Assembly: GCF_018139145.2 (NCBI RefSeq)
Contig: NC_059481.1
Span: 5,630,368-5,694,367 of the forward strand
Direction of reading: 5' to 3'
DNA: 64,000 bases
Source: Gymnogyps californianus
Lineage: Eukaryota > Chordata > Aves > Accipitriformes > Cathartidae
Shown here: positions 13,341 to 25,491 of the stretch, piece after piece
Layout: every line of letters starts with the position of its first letter
Position numbering within the stretch: position 1 is the stretch's first letter
Position numbers and translations under genes: made by a program
Notes under the pieces: generated by a model
Seen by the model: the letters and a program-made list of their open reading frames with translations, nothing else
Told to the model about the DNA's origin: nothing
The model's database searches: none

Positions 13341-13378
13341 TGCATGCGTGCACACACACATACATGTATGCATGCACA
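13341..13378. repeat. 38-bp alternating pyrimidine-purine tract
   Basis: Every step alternates pyrimidine-purine through TGCATGCGTG, (CA)n, and TACATGTATGCATGCACA. Such sequences can adopt Z-DNA, and the TGCATGCG and ATGCAT portions are also self-complementary. Function is not implied. Confidence 0.85.
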
Positions 13379-14895
13379 GGTCTTTTTCAGCAAGAACAGA
13401 AAGAAAATTCTGGTTTTGGCATACATGGAAAAGTGCACAATAAGGATAGGGATATCAACATCAAAACAATGTATTGCTTAGAAAAATAAATGTAATAGGC
13501 TGCCTCTAAGCCAAAGTAGTGCAATATATCGTGTTACAGAAGTTCCTCATTTCTAGAGGAAAGACACTGCAGTGTGATGCCTGCAAATCAGCCCAGATTG
13601 ACTTGGTTTGCAAAAACCTGTTCTGGGTCAGATGTCTCCCATTTCTACGGTAGTCCATCAGTGTGCAGTAACTCAGATCAGACGGCCATAAGGTCTGTCT
13701 GCAAAGACCAAGCACCTCTGAAGTGACGGTTTTACATTTTAAATACATGCCGAGTGTGCTCAGGACTTAGATCTAAATGGACTAATTGCAAGGCTTTGAT
13801 TGTGGGCTTGCATCACACTGACTATGGCTTGAATTTATTTGTGTATGACAAGTTGTCACTAGAACTCACTTGTAAGGCTCAGGAAATGTCCTTCCATTTG
13901 TCTTGTGTATTTTACTGCATCCCTGTCTTGTCCCGTAGTCAAGTACAGCTGCTTGTAGAAAAGGTATCATGTTAGGCAGTGCCACTGCTTGAATTTTGTT
14001 TTCTCAGACTTCAGGGGGGAGGAGGAGGGAAGAGGGGAGGCATTGATTTTCTAAATGGTGTTTTGCCTTGAAATCGAGGGCATCAAGTTCTTTGAGAGAA
14101 TGCAATATTGTTAGTCCAAGGTTTATGAGATGCAGAGCGTATTAAATGCTTCTGTTGCCTATTCACAGATTCAGTGTTGCCAAGCTCTAGATACAGAATA
14201 GCTAGAAGTGTCTGCTATTGTATTTGACACTTGGGTGTTGCTATAGTATTTGCTTTAGATTCTTTTCCGTTTCTTATTTTTGCTAGTTTATAAAGGGTTA
14301 TGCAGAATTGGTAAGATATGAAGCTTTGTAGAGATCGTTGTCTGGATTCTACATTTAGAGATATATATTTCCCTAATTACTACTTTTAATTAATGATTCT
14401 TCTTGAATATGAGATACTTGGAGTCTGAGAACCTGTGTGATACCTGAAACAGTCTATTTTATATATCTCGGGATGGGGGAGGGGGCAGAAAGGACACTGC
14501 ATAAGGTAAAGAGAAAAATTTGGAAGCAGCTAGTCAGATAATAATACTCTTCCTGTAGCTCTGTGTCAATGGAGAAGTGGTTCTTCTGGCCAAAGCTTAA
14601 AAACAGTCAAATCAACCCAATACCCGTGTTTAAACATCTGGAAAAAATATTTATCATTCTTGAGAGAAATACAAAAATGTTGATCATTAACTGTGGTTAG
14701 AGAGACTTTATTCACACATGTACAGCTCCAGTGTGAATAGATGATACTTCACTGCATACAGCCTAGTGTAAATTTTGGATCTGTGTTAAGGATTTGCATG
14801 TGTCTTTCACTCTGGGTCTGTTCCCGCTGACTAGCTGGGGCTGAAAGTACGATATGTTCAGAAACAAAGTTCTGCCTGCGAGTGACCCCACTCTA
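13379..14895. other. unique non-coding DNA
   Basis: No supported gene. There is a purine-rich stretch near 14015-14040 and a G-rich stretch near 14470-14490. Open frames reach at most 80 codons. Confidence 0.45.
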
Positions 14896-14898
14896 CCT

Positions 14899-14940
14899 CT
14901 TTTTTTTTTCTTTTTTTTCTTTTTTTTTTTCTTTCTCCTT
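14899..14940. repeat. T-rich (T)nC tract
   Basis: Long T-runs interrupted by single Cs. The lysine-run in the minus-strand open frame across this region comes from this tract and is not a protein feature. Confidence 0.8.
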
Positions 14941-15059
14941 CTGGATCTCTCTAATATGGTTTTTTTTCCCCAATGTACTTTTAATGTCATATAATACCTC
15001 TCATCCTTCTGCTGCCTGAAATGCATAACTCGAGTTTATTTTAGGCAGCACCCCTGAAG

Positions 15060-15230
15060 TCACTGACACAGGTGGCTCTGAGTCTTGAGGGACACTGAGT
15101 CTCTGACGGAGGAACTGTGGTCCACTGTAGGGCACTCCTCATAAAGCCCTTTAAACACAGATTGGATGAAACAACGACCTTGGGAAAAGGTTGGCTACAT
15201 TTGATGGGAATGGAATTACACTATTTTTCA
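15060..15230 (+). repeat. possible degenerate CR1-like fragment
   Basis: The run from the 'gaggaactgtgg' area through 'tttaaacacagattggatga' resembles the CR1 3' region (GTGGAGTCCCCATCCCTGGAGG, then TTCAAAAACAGATTGGATGA). It is very diverged, and the diagnostic 3' terminus is not clearly present. Confidence 0.25.
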
Positions 15231-15499
15231 CCTATTGATGTTATAATATTACATTTATTTGTTTTACTTAATGACTGTTGTTTGTTTTAGCATATAAATG
15301 TTTCTTGTACAAACAGTGATGCATTTTTAATACCTTCAGAATGTAGGGAGAAATGATTGAAGCACCAAAAGGGATCTGAATTTCCCTCTCAGCTTTTGAG
15401 GATTTGATTGTGTATCCTGAGTTGTGTCATGCTTCTGAAAATTAGACCACTGGTCTAAGTGCCTAAGCTTGAACTCCTGACTTACCTCTTCCTGGAGGG

Positions 15500-15583
15500 G
15501 TAACTTGCAAGAGAAAGTTTGTCTTGACAGAGCTGGGAGTAGAAGCCTTATCTCTTCAAATGAGGGCTCTAACCACTAAGGGC
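15500..15583 (+). repeat. MIR-like SINE fragment (3' half)
   Basis: The order of motifs follows the MIR consensus: aacttgc, then agagctgggag, then a degraded 'gaaccc' zone, then ggctctaaccacta. MIR-type core-SINEs are ancient amniote repeats. Divergence is high, so only the motif order supports this. Confidence 0.45.
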
Positions 15584-18500
15584 CTCCCATTCACCATCTT
15601 CTGATTAATTTCAAACTCGAGTTTAAAGCCAGTCATAAGTTAATATGAGATAAGAAGAATAAGTGCTTCTCAGATGCTCAAAAAAAAATTTTTTTTTGGA
15701 TTGTAGTTTCTCTGCACCAACTTCAGCTAGCTTGTAAAGGGACTGTAGCAAAGCAAACTGACTTGTATTAATTTTTTTTAATCAGTGAAATTAAGCTGAG
15801 GGCCAACTGGAAGACTTTGGTTCTACTGGAATAACATCTCTGATTAGCTTGGGGCTAAATTACTAATTCCAGTGAGGGATTTTGAATTTTTCACTGGGCT
15901 TAATGTGCAAAGCCCTTAAATAGTCTGTCATATTTAGTAATCTTAAATACCAGGACCCTGTGAATCTGTGTCTAAAAGGCTAAACCCCACAAAAATAATG
16001 CTAAAGTTTTTGCTTTAACATTCTAAACTAAACAGATGTTGCCTTTACTGAAGTTTTCTGAATCACTACTGAGCAATAGTATAATATTTGAATATTTTTA
16101 ATGTGACAAGTTCTTCAGTATTAAGATTTCAATGCGTTTTGGAGCATTCAACACAAACTTGGAGCATTGACACCAATTAAATCTTACCAAAAGCTTTAAC
16201 ATTTTCTGAATATTGTACTCTAATGATGGCAAATTGATGAGATACATATCTAAACAGCAAACATGAAATAGCATCTACTGAAATGAATATGAATTGAGTT
16301 CTAGCTCATGATTAGTAATCTGTACAGCTGTTAGCTTGAACGCCATAAAATCTGGGGCTTTACAACTCAGTAGGGGGAAAAAGTGGACAATTTCAACAAC
16401 GATAGAGGCGTTGGTGAGCAAAATTAAATGGCTGATGATAAGTGTGATGGCTTACAAAGAATGATGTTATTTACGAAAGCTCCTTTTTGCATGGAATCTG
16501 ACATCTTCTCCCATGAGCTTGCTTATAATTCATATTCCACTTTAATATGGCTGCAAAATGTGCTTTCTTTCTGTATACGTATTATTTTTAGGATGTTATG
16601 TTTCCTTGGTGCATACACAATGAGCCTGAAATCCTGTAGGAATGTGTTTAATTTGAAAGTTTTATCCTCTGGGCCTGGTTAATTCAAATACGAGGCTCAG
16701 AACAGTGCTGCAGTGCCGGCAAGAATGCAGGAATGGCAAATCGTCTGCACAAAGGCAGCAGAGAGCCCGTGTGGCTGCGATGCCTGTGCTGAAAGGTGCT
16801 AATATCCTGAAGATCTCCTTTCTGAAGCTGCTCTGCTCGCTTCTTTCCTCTGTCAGTCCTGTGTACTAATAAAATGAACATTTGGCCAGCTTTGCTTTCC
16901 TTTATATCCTTAGCGTCGTTTCTAGGGATCTCATAATTACAGCCTTCCCAGATACTCTCTTATCGGGTGGCACGGTACGTAGCAGTGAGCTGCTTGACTT
17001 GATTGTTGGTGATGCAATGCCTAGACAGGATTTGAAGAGGGTTTGTTGGTGTCTTTTAAAGCTGCAAAAAATTGAACTGTGGCCAGTATTAACCCCCACC
17101 CTATTTTTTTGGAAGACGGAAAAATTACACTTGCTGAGTCCGTCCTACTCTGAGAGCAGTAAACTATGTTTGCGTCTGTAGGAATGCGAGAGCCGAGGAA
17201 TTCCAGTGTGCAGCCTGCTGGAAAGCGCTGCTGGCTCATGGGCAGCAGAGGGGAACGGGCCTTGCGATGAGGGCTGGGGGGAGAGAAATGAAAGGCATTT
17301 TTTATAATACCCTGGGCAGCATACGCAGGATGTTATGTCTGGCTTGGACTGGGCTGACGTGGTGCCTCAGATTTTTTTCTCATAATGCTGGAAAAATAGA
17401 TATAAGGGAAATAGAGAGATAGAAATGGAACAAAATTAAAATGAAAAGCAAGCGTTATATTTCACAGTGAATAATTTGCAGCATCTTTCCTCAAAGAAAT
17501 TGGGCTGACACTAGAGAATAGGAAGCAAGCGGCATCAAATTTTCTGCAGATTTACGCTCCACTTGAATATTATTGCAGCCCCATTCCGTGACTTGGGAAA
17601 AGGCATGGTTGTGGGCAGCTGTGGGGTGGGGTTGGGAGATGCCTCCAAGCAGCCCAGCTAAAGGAGAATTCCATGTGTGTGTTAGAAAAGAGGAGACAGT
17701 AGGGTGGAGAAAAGGGATGAGAAAACTCTTGGCCTGTAGTTGGCCAAGGAACATCTCTAGGCTTGTACATACTGAGGCAGGAAGGAAAGGTATTAGCTCC
17801 TTCCTTAAAAGGGGATATGCATTTACTGGAGAGTCGTGTGTCCTTTTTTCCAAGTACCTCTGGAAGGTGGAGTGGGTCTTATTACTTTTCCATAGCTGCT
17901 CATGAGCAACTAGAGTTTAAACTTGCTTCCTTTCCAGGAGGGGGATGCAGTCAGAGTTTTCTCTGGTCTCTCTGATGCTAGACCTGTCTTCAATTCAAGT
18001 CAGCACTTGGACTGGTACCCTTCTTGGAATAAGTCTGTCTTCCTTGGCTTTCATTTGGACCTGATGTAAGATGGATTTGCTTTCTATTTGAAATCTACAT
18101 ATACAGGCTCTATGCAGTCTTTGTCCTCCGTGGAATTCACTGGTTGCACCCCAAAATGTAGCCTCTCTTTTTAGAACCAAAAGTGTTTAAAAGCAAAGAA
18201 GTGTGTGTACGTGTGGGAAATCCCATTCAGTGCTATATACCTGATCAGCGACTGTAGGCTATCAACTGCCTCATTTATTTTAGTATATTAATAATGCAAG
18301 TCCCTAAGGCTGACTATTGTCTCTGGAGTCTGCTATGTGCAAGTGCTTTTCTATTCCAGTGAGTTCAGTAATCACTGTGTGCACTGAAGTCCCACTGGCA
18401 GGGCCAGTGCCAAGCAGCCCCTGGCTTAGAAAAGGTAAGCCATGTTGGTGTGTTTTTTTTCTTTTTCCCCTTTATTTAGGCTGAGCCTTACATTGGCCAG

Positions 18501-21500
18501 GAATTTTTGTGTCCTTACTCCTTACTTTCATATATAGTCCAGATAACAAACAAAGGCTTTCTTTTGTCATTTTAAATATTGAGAGATAGAAGAGAATGAA
18601 ACAGCCATGCCATTATATCTACATCTTGCTTAAAAGGCAAGTGCATTGTTGAAGAAAGAACGGACAAAACATTCATTGGAGTTCATTGCGTTCTTCAGCT
18701 TTCAGAAGTTGACAGGACAGCGTTACTCCCCCTGCTTCCCTAGGAGCGTACACTGGGATTTCTAGCTCAAGTTTATTTTGCTGAGACTTTGGAGTCAAAT
18801 TTTTATATATAGTTTTTGATGTAGGACCTAATTAGGCCCTACATATCTTAATACTTTTTGCTACATCTGCATTAAAGATGGCATTGCATATATTTGCATA
18901 CAATTTACATTTAAAAGTTAGCCATGCTGTGTGCAATAATCATTTTAACCAAGTACTACTGACAGTCAATATTGTGAATAAGCATACAAAATACCTGGGG
19001 TTTATGGGAATAAGCATACAAAAAAATATGGGTGCATAGTCTTCTTTCTCAAGCAGTCTTGAGAAATTTGGATTTCTTTTTTAGCATCATAAGTGTGTTG
19101 GGATATTTCCCACAAACAAGTGAGCAAGAGGAGCTTAAATATTAGAGCTCCTGCTTTAACTAGAACCTATGTGTGCAAGACTGTGTCAAACCATTCCAAT
19201 ACTCACCAAAACTTACCCCAAAGTTTGAGCATATACAGTCTGCTACGAGTGCCATCCTCAGTCACGATGCTCAGATGTGGCATTTGTTTCTGGAACTTCA
19301 GCTTGGTCCTGCTCTGAATTTAAATGGTAGCTAAAAAATAGATCTCTGGGAAGGTCTGAGGTTATTGGATTTTAGTTCTGGCATGTAAAAGATTGTTGGT
19401 TTGCTAATAGTCAATGGTGGAAAATCCTGAGATCTTTTTGGTGTTTTCCTGTGGAAGCGTACTGGGTTGTTCAATTTTTCATTTATCTCAAATCAGAAAA
19501 GGAATCTACAAGTGGCAGGAAGTCAGCCAAAGAAACAAAGCGAGTTACCTCGTGGGATAATTTTTTTTTTTTTCCTCAGGGGGATTGACATTTCTTGTTT
19601 CATGATTATGATGATGTCGAAACCTTTTCAGACTTTCTTAAAAAAGCGTGAAAAGAGCTTGGAGTCAGCTGGTGCTTAGGCTAGTAAAGATCAGATGGAG
19701 GCATATTCTTTTTACACAGACTTCAGATCTGACTCTGAGGTGGAAACTAAGAGTTTGACTTTCGTGCTACAGATAAGTTGCACAAATCAGCAGAGTCAAA
19801 TGTTAATTTATGTCTTGGCAGTTAAGTAATAGGAAAAATCAAGAAGGATGAATAACATCTTCTACAATCTCTCATCTGCAGGCAAATAATTTTACTTCTT
19901 TGCATTTACTTATCTGACTGCTTTCATCTGTGTAGGCATCACAGGCAGCTGAGATTTGGCAAGTTGGCAAGCTGATGACTTAAGGATTTGATCTTGCAAT
20001 ATTGAAGTTAACTGGAGTTTTTCCATTGTCTTGGTCAGATGCCTTAGAAACGTGTTCCTCTGTTAGGTCGAGAACAGGATGAATCCTCCCTTCTGCAGTA
20101 TTCCCAGATAAATGGAAAGGGGTTCTAAATCATGCAACCTCTTAAACTTTGTATCACTAGTTTCTTTAGTCTGCTTGGTCTACAAATTGAGCACAATTGA
20201 ACTCATCGGAGAAGCTACGACCTGGCATACTGTTTCTATAGCAGCGTGAAATCAGCTGAGCCAGTACAGCACCATGTCTGCCAGATGATGCGGCTTCAAC
20301 TGGAGTTGCTAACACTGGATTAACCACTATGATACTGGTATAGCTAACAGGGGATGAGGATTGCCATGTTTCCCGTGTAGCTGAATCGACTACAATTCTG
20401 TCTATACAGTGCCTTATAAAATCAAATACATTTCATGTTAGTAATCACAAGGTAGACAAAAGCACTTTGGATTGTCAGTGATGTAAATGTTTACATCTCA
20501 ATGAGCATGTGCGAGTTAAGATTTGCAGTGAGGTAAATATTTCAGAAATACTGAAGTTAAGTCAAGGATTTTGGCCTGCTTAGAACTTCAGTTCCTTCCT
20601 GCTCCCTCCTCTGCACTGCGCTTCAGTTACTCTGAAGATAATATAGCACTTATATTATGGAGGTATGCAATACCTCCTTTGCCTTTACAAGTCTAGGACA
20701 GCACAGTTGTGAGTCTTGACTCAGCTGTGGGAAAACTTGCCTGAAGATAGCTGGGTTTGCTCCTGAAAAAAAAATGATGGCATTGTGTTTAGTTTAATTT
20801 AATTCTATATTAATTTTGTGCTTCCTGACATTCACAATTTTTTTTATAATGTGATCTCGTTCAAGGCAGTCAAAGAGCTTTTTCCATAGGGGCCTTTTTC
20901 AGACAAAAGACTTTCAGAGCAGCTTCTCTGTAAGTGCATTCTATACCATATGAATTCTGTAAAAATAAGTTCTGAAAATTATTTTCATATCTACTTAGTA
21001 AAATATGAGCTTAGTTTCAAAACCCATGAACTCTGAAGTGTCCCCTCCTTGAAGAGTGCTCTTTTGAGGTAACATTTCTGCTTTTATATTTACAGACAGA
21101 CATTCTGATTGTCTGGATGATGATAATGAATGTGTTGCTTATTACCTATTACATGAGGGTTGAAAAAGCTGGAGGATGATTGTAGATCCTGGTCTTGTCT
21201 TAAATGATGAGAAACTAAAACATAAGACAAGAATGCAGAAAATAGAGCATAAAAAATTAATGTTTTACTAATGAAAATCTTCCAGATTAAGCACAAAAAG
21301 GAGAGGGAAAAGGAAAAGAAACTCCCACAGTAAACAACTGGTACTAAAAGAAGTGAGAGATTTGAATTCAACTCAGAATGCTCTATGTATAATTGATGAT
21401 TACAATTTATTTTGATTGTGCTGCTCTCTTTTCTTTGTACTGCTGAAGCTTAACTGCACTGTAAAATTTGTCAGGAAGGAAATGAGTGGCTTTTGGGTTT

Positions 21501-21990
21501 CTTTTTTTCAGTTCATATAAATACAAACTAGTTGTGGTTTTTGTCACCTGGAGAGGTTTTTTTGACTGTTAGTTAACATGAGTTGGCTATAGCTGTTGAT
21601 ATCAGCTGTAAATAATTAGTTACACTGGTGTTTAAATTGTCATCCTTAAAGATCAATTTTAGCAACCCCCTGAAATCAATTAGACCCTTCATGGTATGCA
21701 AATATTGTTTTAGGCTGTCAGCAGACTCAGGCAGGTGGCATGTATGGGTTGATACTTCCTTCGCATTTTTCTGTCCTTCACGTTTTTAGTGCTGCAATGT
21801 GACTGGGAGGATTAGAAGTATAAACTTCAGACTTTGGTGTAGGATTGAAGAACTAGTAGTGAATCCCCCAGAAGAGAGAATGGGGTGATTCCCAGAAGCC
21901 GCCTGAAGACTTGAAAATTTTCGCTATTGTATAGTGGACAAAATTAAGACCTTTTAAAGTCATTCTATGGAAAGATAGAATATATGGGAG
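15584..21990. other. unique AT-rich non-coding DNA
   Basis: No supported gene. The segment at 16690-16880 is locally GC-richer and ends near an AATAAA (about 16868), but I find no splice or coding evidence. An imperfect 32-bp tandem duplication lies at 18976-19038. A T-run lies at about 19560-19574. The open frames at 17491-17905 overlap on both strands and show no domain. Confidence 0.45.
18976..19038. repeat. imperfect 32-bp tandem duplication
   Basis: The motif aataagcatacaaaa occurs near 18977 and again near 19009, followed each time by a similar 'atac/tatggg' stretch. This is a local two-copy duplication. Confidence 0.7.
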
Positions 21991-21994
21991 AGAA

Positions 21995-22038
21995 GGAGAG
22001 ATCCCTTCCAACCTCAACTATCAAGGGATTCTGTGGCT
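21995..22038 (+). repeat. CR1 LINE 3'-end fragment
   Basis: The sequence gagatcccttccaacctcaa and the following 'gggattctgtgg' match the last about 40 bp of CR1 (TCCCTTCCAACC...ATTCTGTG), including the CR1 terminal octamer-type motif. It is isolated from a CR1 body upstream. Confidence 0.65.
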
Positions 22039-22047
22039 GTTAAGATG

Positions 22048-22385
22048 GTCGGGGGCTGCAGCACTGGCGCATGAGGAGAGGCCAAGTGAGCTGGGCGCAT
22101 TCAGCCTGCTCAGAAGAAAGCGAGAACGTTTGTAGTACAGGATGGGATCTCATTGCATTCTTCAGCTTTCTTATGGAGCGCTGTAGAGAAAAGAGGCAAA
22201 CTTTTCTCAGATATGTGTACAGCAAAAGGACAGTAGGCAGCTGTCTACACTTGCAGCAAGGGCTATTTCTGCTGGGTATGGGAGCAGTCAGGCACTGGAA
22301 CAGGTTTCCCAGAGAGGGTGTTGGATCTCCATCCCTAGAGACTTTCAAACTCAACTGGCTGTGGCCCTGAGCAACCTGAGCCAGC
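22048..22385 (+). mobile_element. CR1 LINE fragment (3' UTR region, lacking the 3' terminus)
   Basis: Diagnostic CR1 blocks occur in order: gctgcagcactggcgc and aggagaggcc; gagctgggcgcattcagcct; 'atctcattgcattcttcagc' (cf. CTCATTGCAGCTTTCCAG); gcactggaacaggtttccca; 'tctccatccctagagacttt'; ccctgagcaacctgagccag. The usual final part with TTCCAACC is missing after 22385. Open frames of 141 (-) and 99 (+) codons lie within this repeat and are not genes. CR1 is the dominant non-LTR retrotransposon of birds, and copies are usually 5'-truncated. Confidence 0.85.
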
Positions 22386-24324
22386 TTTGAGTTTAGCCCA
22401 GTCTTTACTGGCCTATAATGAAATATGACTTTCTTCTTACAATTATTATAAGTGACATGTAACATTTTTCAATGTCATGTGTCTCTTTGTGAACAAAACC
22501 CACTGTTCCTACTGCAATTAGTGGGTTTTATTTGGATTTATCACTAAACAGCCTTTGGCATTTAATAGCAAAGGAATGTTGTTGTAGCACATGCACTCCC
22601 AAATGTTGGAAATATGGTGGCATATGCTCTTTTAGTGCATGTTTTAAGAATTACTATTAACTTTTAAAAGGCAATATTTTGGAATTGCAAGAAAATATGC
22701 ACAAAATCTCATCAATCTTTTGTATTCATTTCATGCACAATACATAAATCGTTTGGAAATTATTCCATTATTTCATAATTGTATTGCTTGGCTGTTACTT
22801 ATTTAAACAGAGAACTATGTTTTTCCAAAATAGTTACTCTGACCTTTGGGCAGTTAACATATGGTTTGTCAAATAGGTGTTCAGAATTCTTTAGCATACT
22901 GTCTCTAATGCAGTCTGATGTGCACTTAATACTGGGTGAAAAATTAAATTTGTAGTGTATTCAGTCAGTCTATCTAGCACGCAGATCTGCGAGAGCTGCT
23001 GATAAACTTGTCTGTGGAGGGGCTGCAAGGCAGTGCATATAGTATAGCTGTAATGGAAACTTAGAGAAATCTCTACAATGCTTTGTTCTTAAATTTATGC
23101 TCTGAAATGATAGAAGCAGGCTAAGCTGGGAACTTGTAAAATATTTGATGGCCTGCCCGTTATAAGTCGGGCAGTATTTTAGAAATCAATTGAAATAGGG
23201 AGGGTTTACATAGCTGTTTTCTACTTTTAGCTGTTTAATGCTCAAAATTGCTGTATGCTTAGTTATGTAGATTTGGGATCAAAAACAAATCGTTCTAAAA
23301 TTTAACATCGAAAGGAAATGACTTACTAAAATTGAGCTCAGGAAATGAGGGCACTGTCAGTTTATTGCATCTGTTGGTCACTCAGGTAAAGCCTCAGAAC
23401 ATTTTTTGGTTCGGAGCACACAGCAGTTGCATATGGAGACATTCTTACTAAAAAGTTCCAAGGGAGACAAGCTAGCAGTGTTTGCAGTTCATGTGTTGAT
23501 TAATCTGCCTGCTTTTATTTCTTTTCCTTTTGATTGTGCAAATTAATTAACTAGTAAACTCTTCGTCATGGTCTGGCCTGGTATAGCTCTATCTTTCAAA
23601 GCATATCAGCAAATATATCAAAATGCAAAGTCACACTGGCAAAGGGTGTTGGCGGGTTGGCTTCCAGGAGTCTGACTGTACACACAAGAAAGGTACATGT
23701 CCCCTTACTCTGACTTCGAAGGAACTTTGTTTTTCATTATCAATAACACACCTTAACAGCACAAAACGCATTTCTACCATTCTCTTTCTTTTGTTTAATG
23801 AAAAGGACTTGTGACCAGATTCTGCCCTGGCAGAACACTAATAGAATCAAGACAGAGATGGGTGCATTGGATCTTTTAAATCTGCTTCTGTTCATCATGT
23901 CTTGGTATTCTGTATTTAGTCTTATGGTTCTTATATAGGCTTTGAGCTTTGAAAAAGGCCTTGTAATAATTTTAACATAATTGTATCCTGTTATCTAAAA
24001 AAAGACAGAGAAACTGTGGCAAAGGGCATGGGCTTAGCCATGAATTAATTTATTAGCCTACAGTCATGCATTCAAGTATGTTTACTGTAGTAACAGACTG
24101 GTACTAGGGTTGTACTTTTGTATAGCTCATCAGAAAGCCATGGATTAAGAAGCTATACTAACTGTATAGCATTGCTCAGAATTCAACAGTATGAGGCTTT
24201 TAGCACCGCAGTTAATTTACTTGTGCTTTTTGCCCATGTTTGTGATGTATGCATCAGTTTTATTAAGATCGCTTTGGACCTGGCTTGAAAGAACTCTGCT
24301 TGATCCTTGCACCTTGCATTGGCC
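22386..24324. other. unique AT-rich non-coding DNA
   Basis: No gene, RNA gene or recognisable repeat seen. Open frames reach at most 64 codons. Confidence 0.45.
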
Positions 24325-24392
24325 TGTATTGGGTTTGCATGGCAAGGTTTTGGTAGCGGCGGGGCTACAGGGGTGGCTTCTGTGAGAAGCTG

Positions 24393-25169
24393 CTAGAAGC
24401 TTCCCCTATGTCCGATAAAGTTAATGTCAGTGGGTTCCAAGACAGACCCGCTGCTGGCCAAGGCTGAGCCCATCAGTAACAGTGGTAGTGCCTCTGGGAT
24501 AACAGATTTAAGAAAGGGAAAAGAAGTTACAGGGGAGTAGCAGCTGCAGCCAGAGAGAGGAGTGAGAAGATGTGAGAGGAACAACTCCGCAGACACCAAG
24601 GTCAGGGAAGAAGGAGGGGGAGGAGGTGCTCCAGGCCCCCGGGGCAGAGAGATTCCCCTGCAGCCCGTGGTGAAGACCATGGTGAGGCAGGCTGTCCCCC
24701 TGCAGCCCATGGAGGCCCACAGTGGAGCAGATATCCGCCTGCAGCCCATGGAGGACCCCATGCCGGAGCAGGTGGATGCCTGAAGGATGCTGTGACCCTG
24801 TGGGAAGCCCGCGCTGGAGCAGGCTCCTGGCAGGACCTGCGGACCCGTGGCCCCGTGGAGAGAGGAGCCCACGCTGGAGCAGGTTTGCTGGCAGGACTTG
24901 TGACCCCGCGGGTGACCCACGCTGGAGCAGAGTCTGTTCCTGAAGGACTGCACCCCGTGGATGGGACCCATGCTGGAGCAGTTCATGAAGAACTGTAGCC
25001 TGTGGGAAGGACCCACGTTGGAGAAGTTTGTGAAGGACTGTCTCCCATGGGAGGGACCCCACGCTGGAGCAGGGGAAGAGTGTGAGGAGTCCTCCCCCTG
25101 AGGAGGAAGGAGCGGCAGAAACAATGTGTGATGAACTGACTGCAACCCCCATTCCCCGTCCCCCTGCAC
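24393..25169 (-). other. antisense open frames in family-2 LTR, probably not a gene
   Basis: Two overlapping minus-strand frames are open for 258 codons (24393-25169) and 214 codons (24508-25152). The translation is a repetitive Gly/Ser/His/Leu-rich sequence with a recurring LLQRGS-like unit, which mirrors the DNA repeat array. No signal peptide, catalytic motif or retroviral domain is visible. The equivalent frames are also open in copy 2. I interpret this as a by-product of GC-rich repeat units with few stop codons rather than a protein gene. Confidence 0.5.
24640..25070 (+). repeat. diverged tandem units inside family-2 LTR copy 1
   Basis: The core TGGAGCAG (or a one-base variant) recurs near 24723, 24764, 24814, 24874, 24923, 24974, 25019 and 25064, about every 41-60 bp. 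Most are preceded by GGGACCCACG-type and followed by 'tttgtgaaggactg'-type sequence. The same array lies at the equivalent place in copy 2. Confidence 0.75.
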
Positions 25170-25298
25170 CGCTCAGGGAGGGAGGAGGTAGAGAAAATTC
25201 GGGAGTAAAGTTAAGCCTGGGAAGAAGGGGAGGGGTGGGGGGAAGGTGTTTTTAAGATTTGGTTTTATTTCTCATTATCCTACTCGGATTTGACTGGT

Positions 25299-25304
25299 AA
25301 TAAA
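25299..25304 (+). terminator. LTR polyadenylation signal AATAAA
   Basis: An AATAAA sits about 190 bp before the 3' end of the LTR, in a T-rich setting, and is conserved in copy 2 at 39315-39320. This is the position expected of a retroviral poly(A) signal in the R region. Confidence 0.6.
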
Positions 25305-25491
25305 GTAAACTAATTTTTCCCCAAGTCGAGTCTGTTCTGCCCGTGACGGTAATTGGTGAAGTGATCTCTCTGTCCTTATCTTGACCCATGAGCCTTTTGT
25401 TATATTTTCTGTCCCCTGTCCGGTTGAGGAGGCAGAGTGATAGAGCGGCTTTGGTGGGCACCTGGCATCCAGCCAGGGTCAACCCACCACA

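Larger units (their letters stand above)
24325..25491 (+). mobile_element. ERV solo LTR, family 2, copy 1 (1167 bp)
   Basis: The element starts TGTATTGGGTTTGCATGGCA, ends with CCACA, and is flanked by an exact 5-bp target-site duplication, TGGCC, at 24320-24324 and 25492-25496. A second copy of the same element lies at 38364-39506. The interior (about 24640-25070) is GC-rich and built of diverged units, each with TGGAGCAG. An AATAAA near the 3' end (25299-25304) is the likely retroviral poly(A) signal. There is no primer-binding site or retroviral gene on either side, so this is a solo LTR left after recombination. The TSD size suggests an ERVL-like element. Overlapping antisense open frames are described separately. 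Confidence 0.9.

Noticed and set aside
13341..13378. CRISPR-like or regulatory palindrome array
   Set aside because: It is simple alternating dinucleotide DNA with no spacer structure, and the window is from a vertebrate.
14763..15026. Lysine-rich basic stretch resembling a nuclear localisation signal
   Set aside because: It is the reverse-strand translation of a T-rich tract.
16690..16880. GC-richer segment with AATAAA near its end, possible non-coding exon
   Set aside because: No convincing splice sites or conserved frame, and AATAAA alone is not informative.
22040..22465. 141-codon minus-strand frame
   Set aside because: It lies almost wholly within a CR1 fragment in the region corresponding to the CR1 3' UTR.
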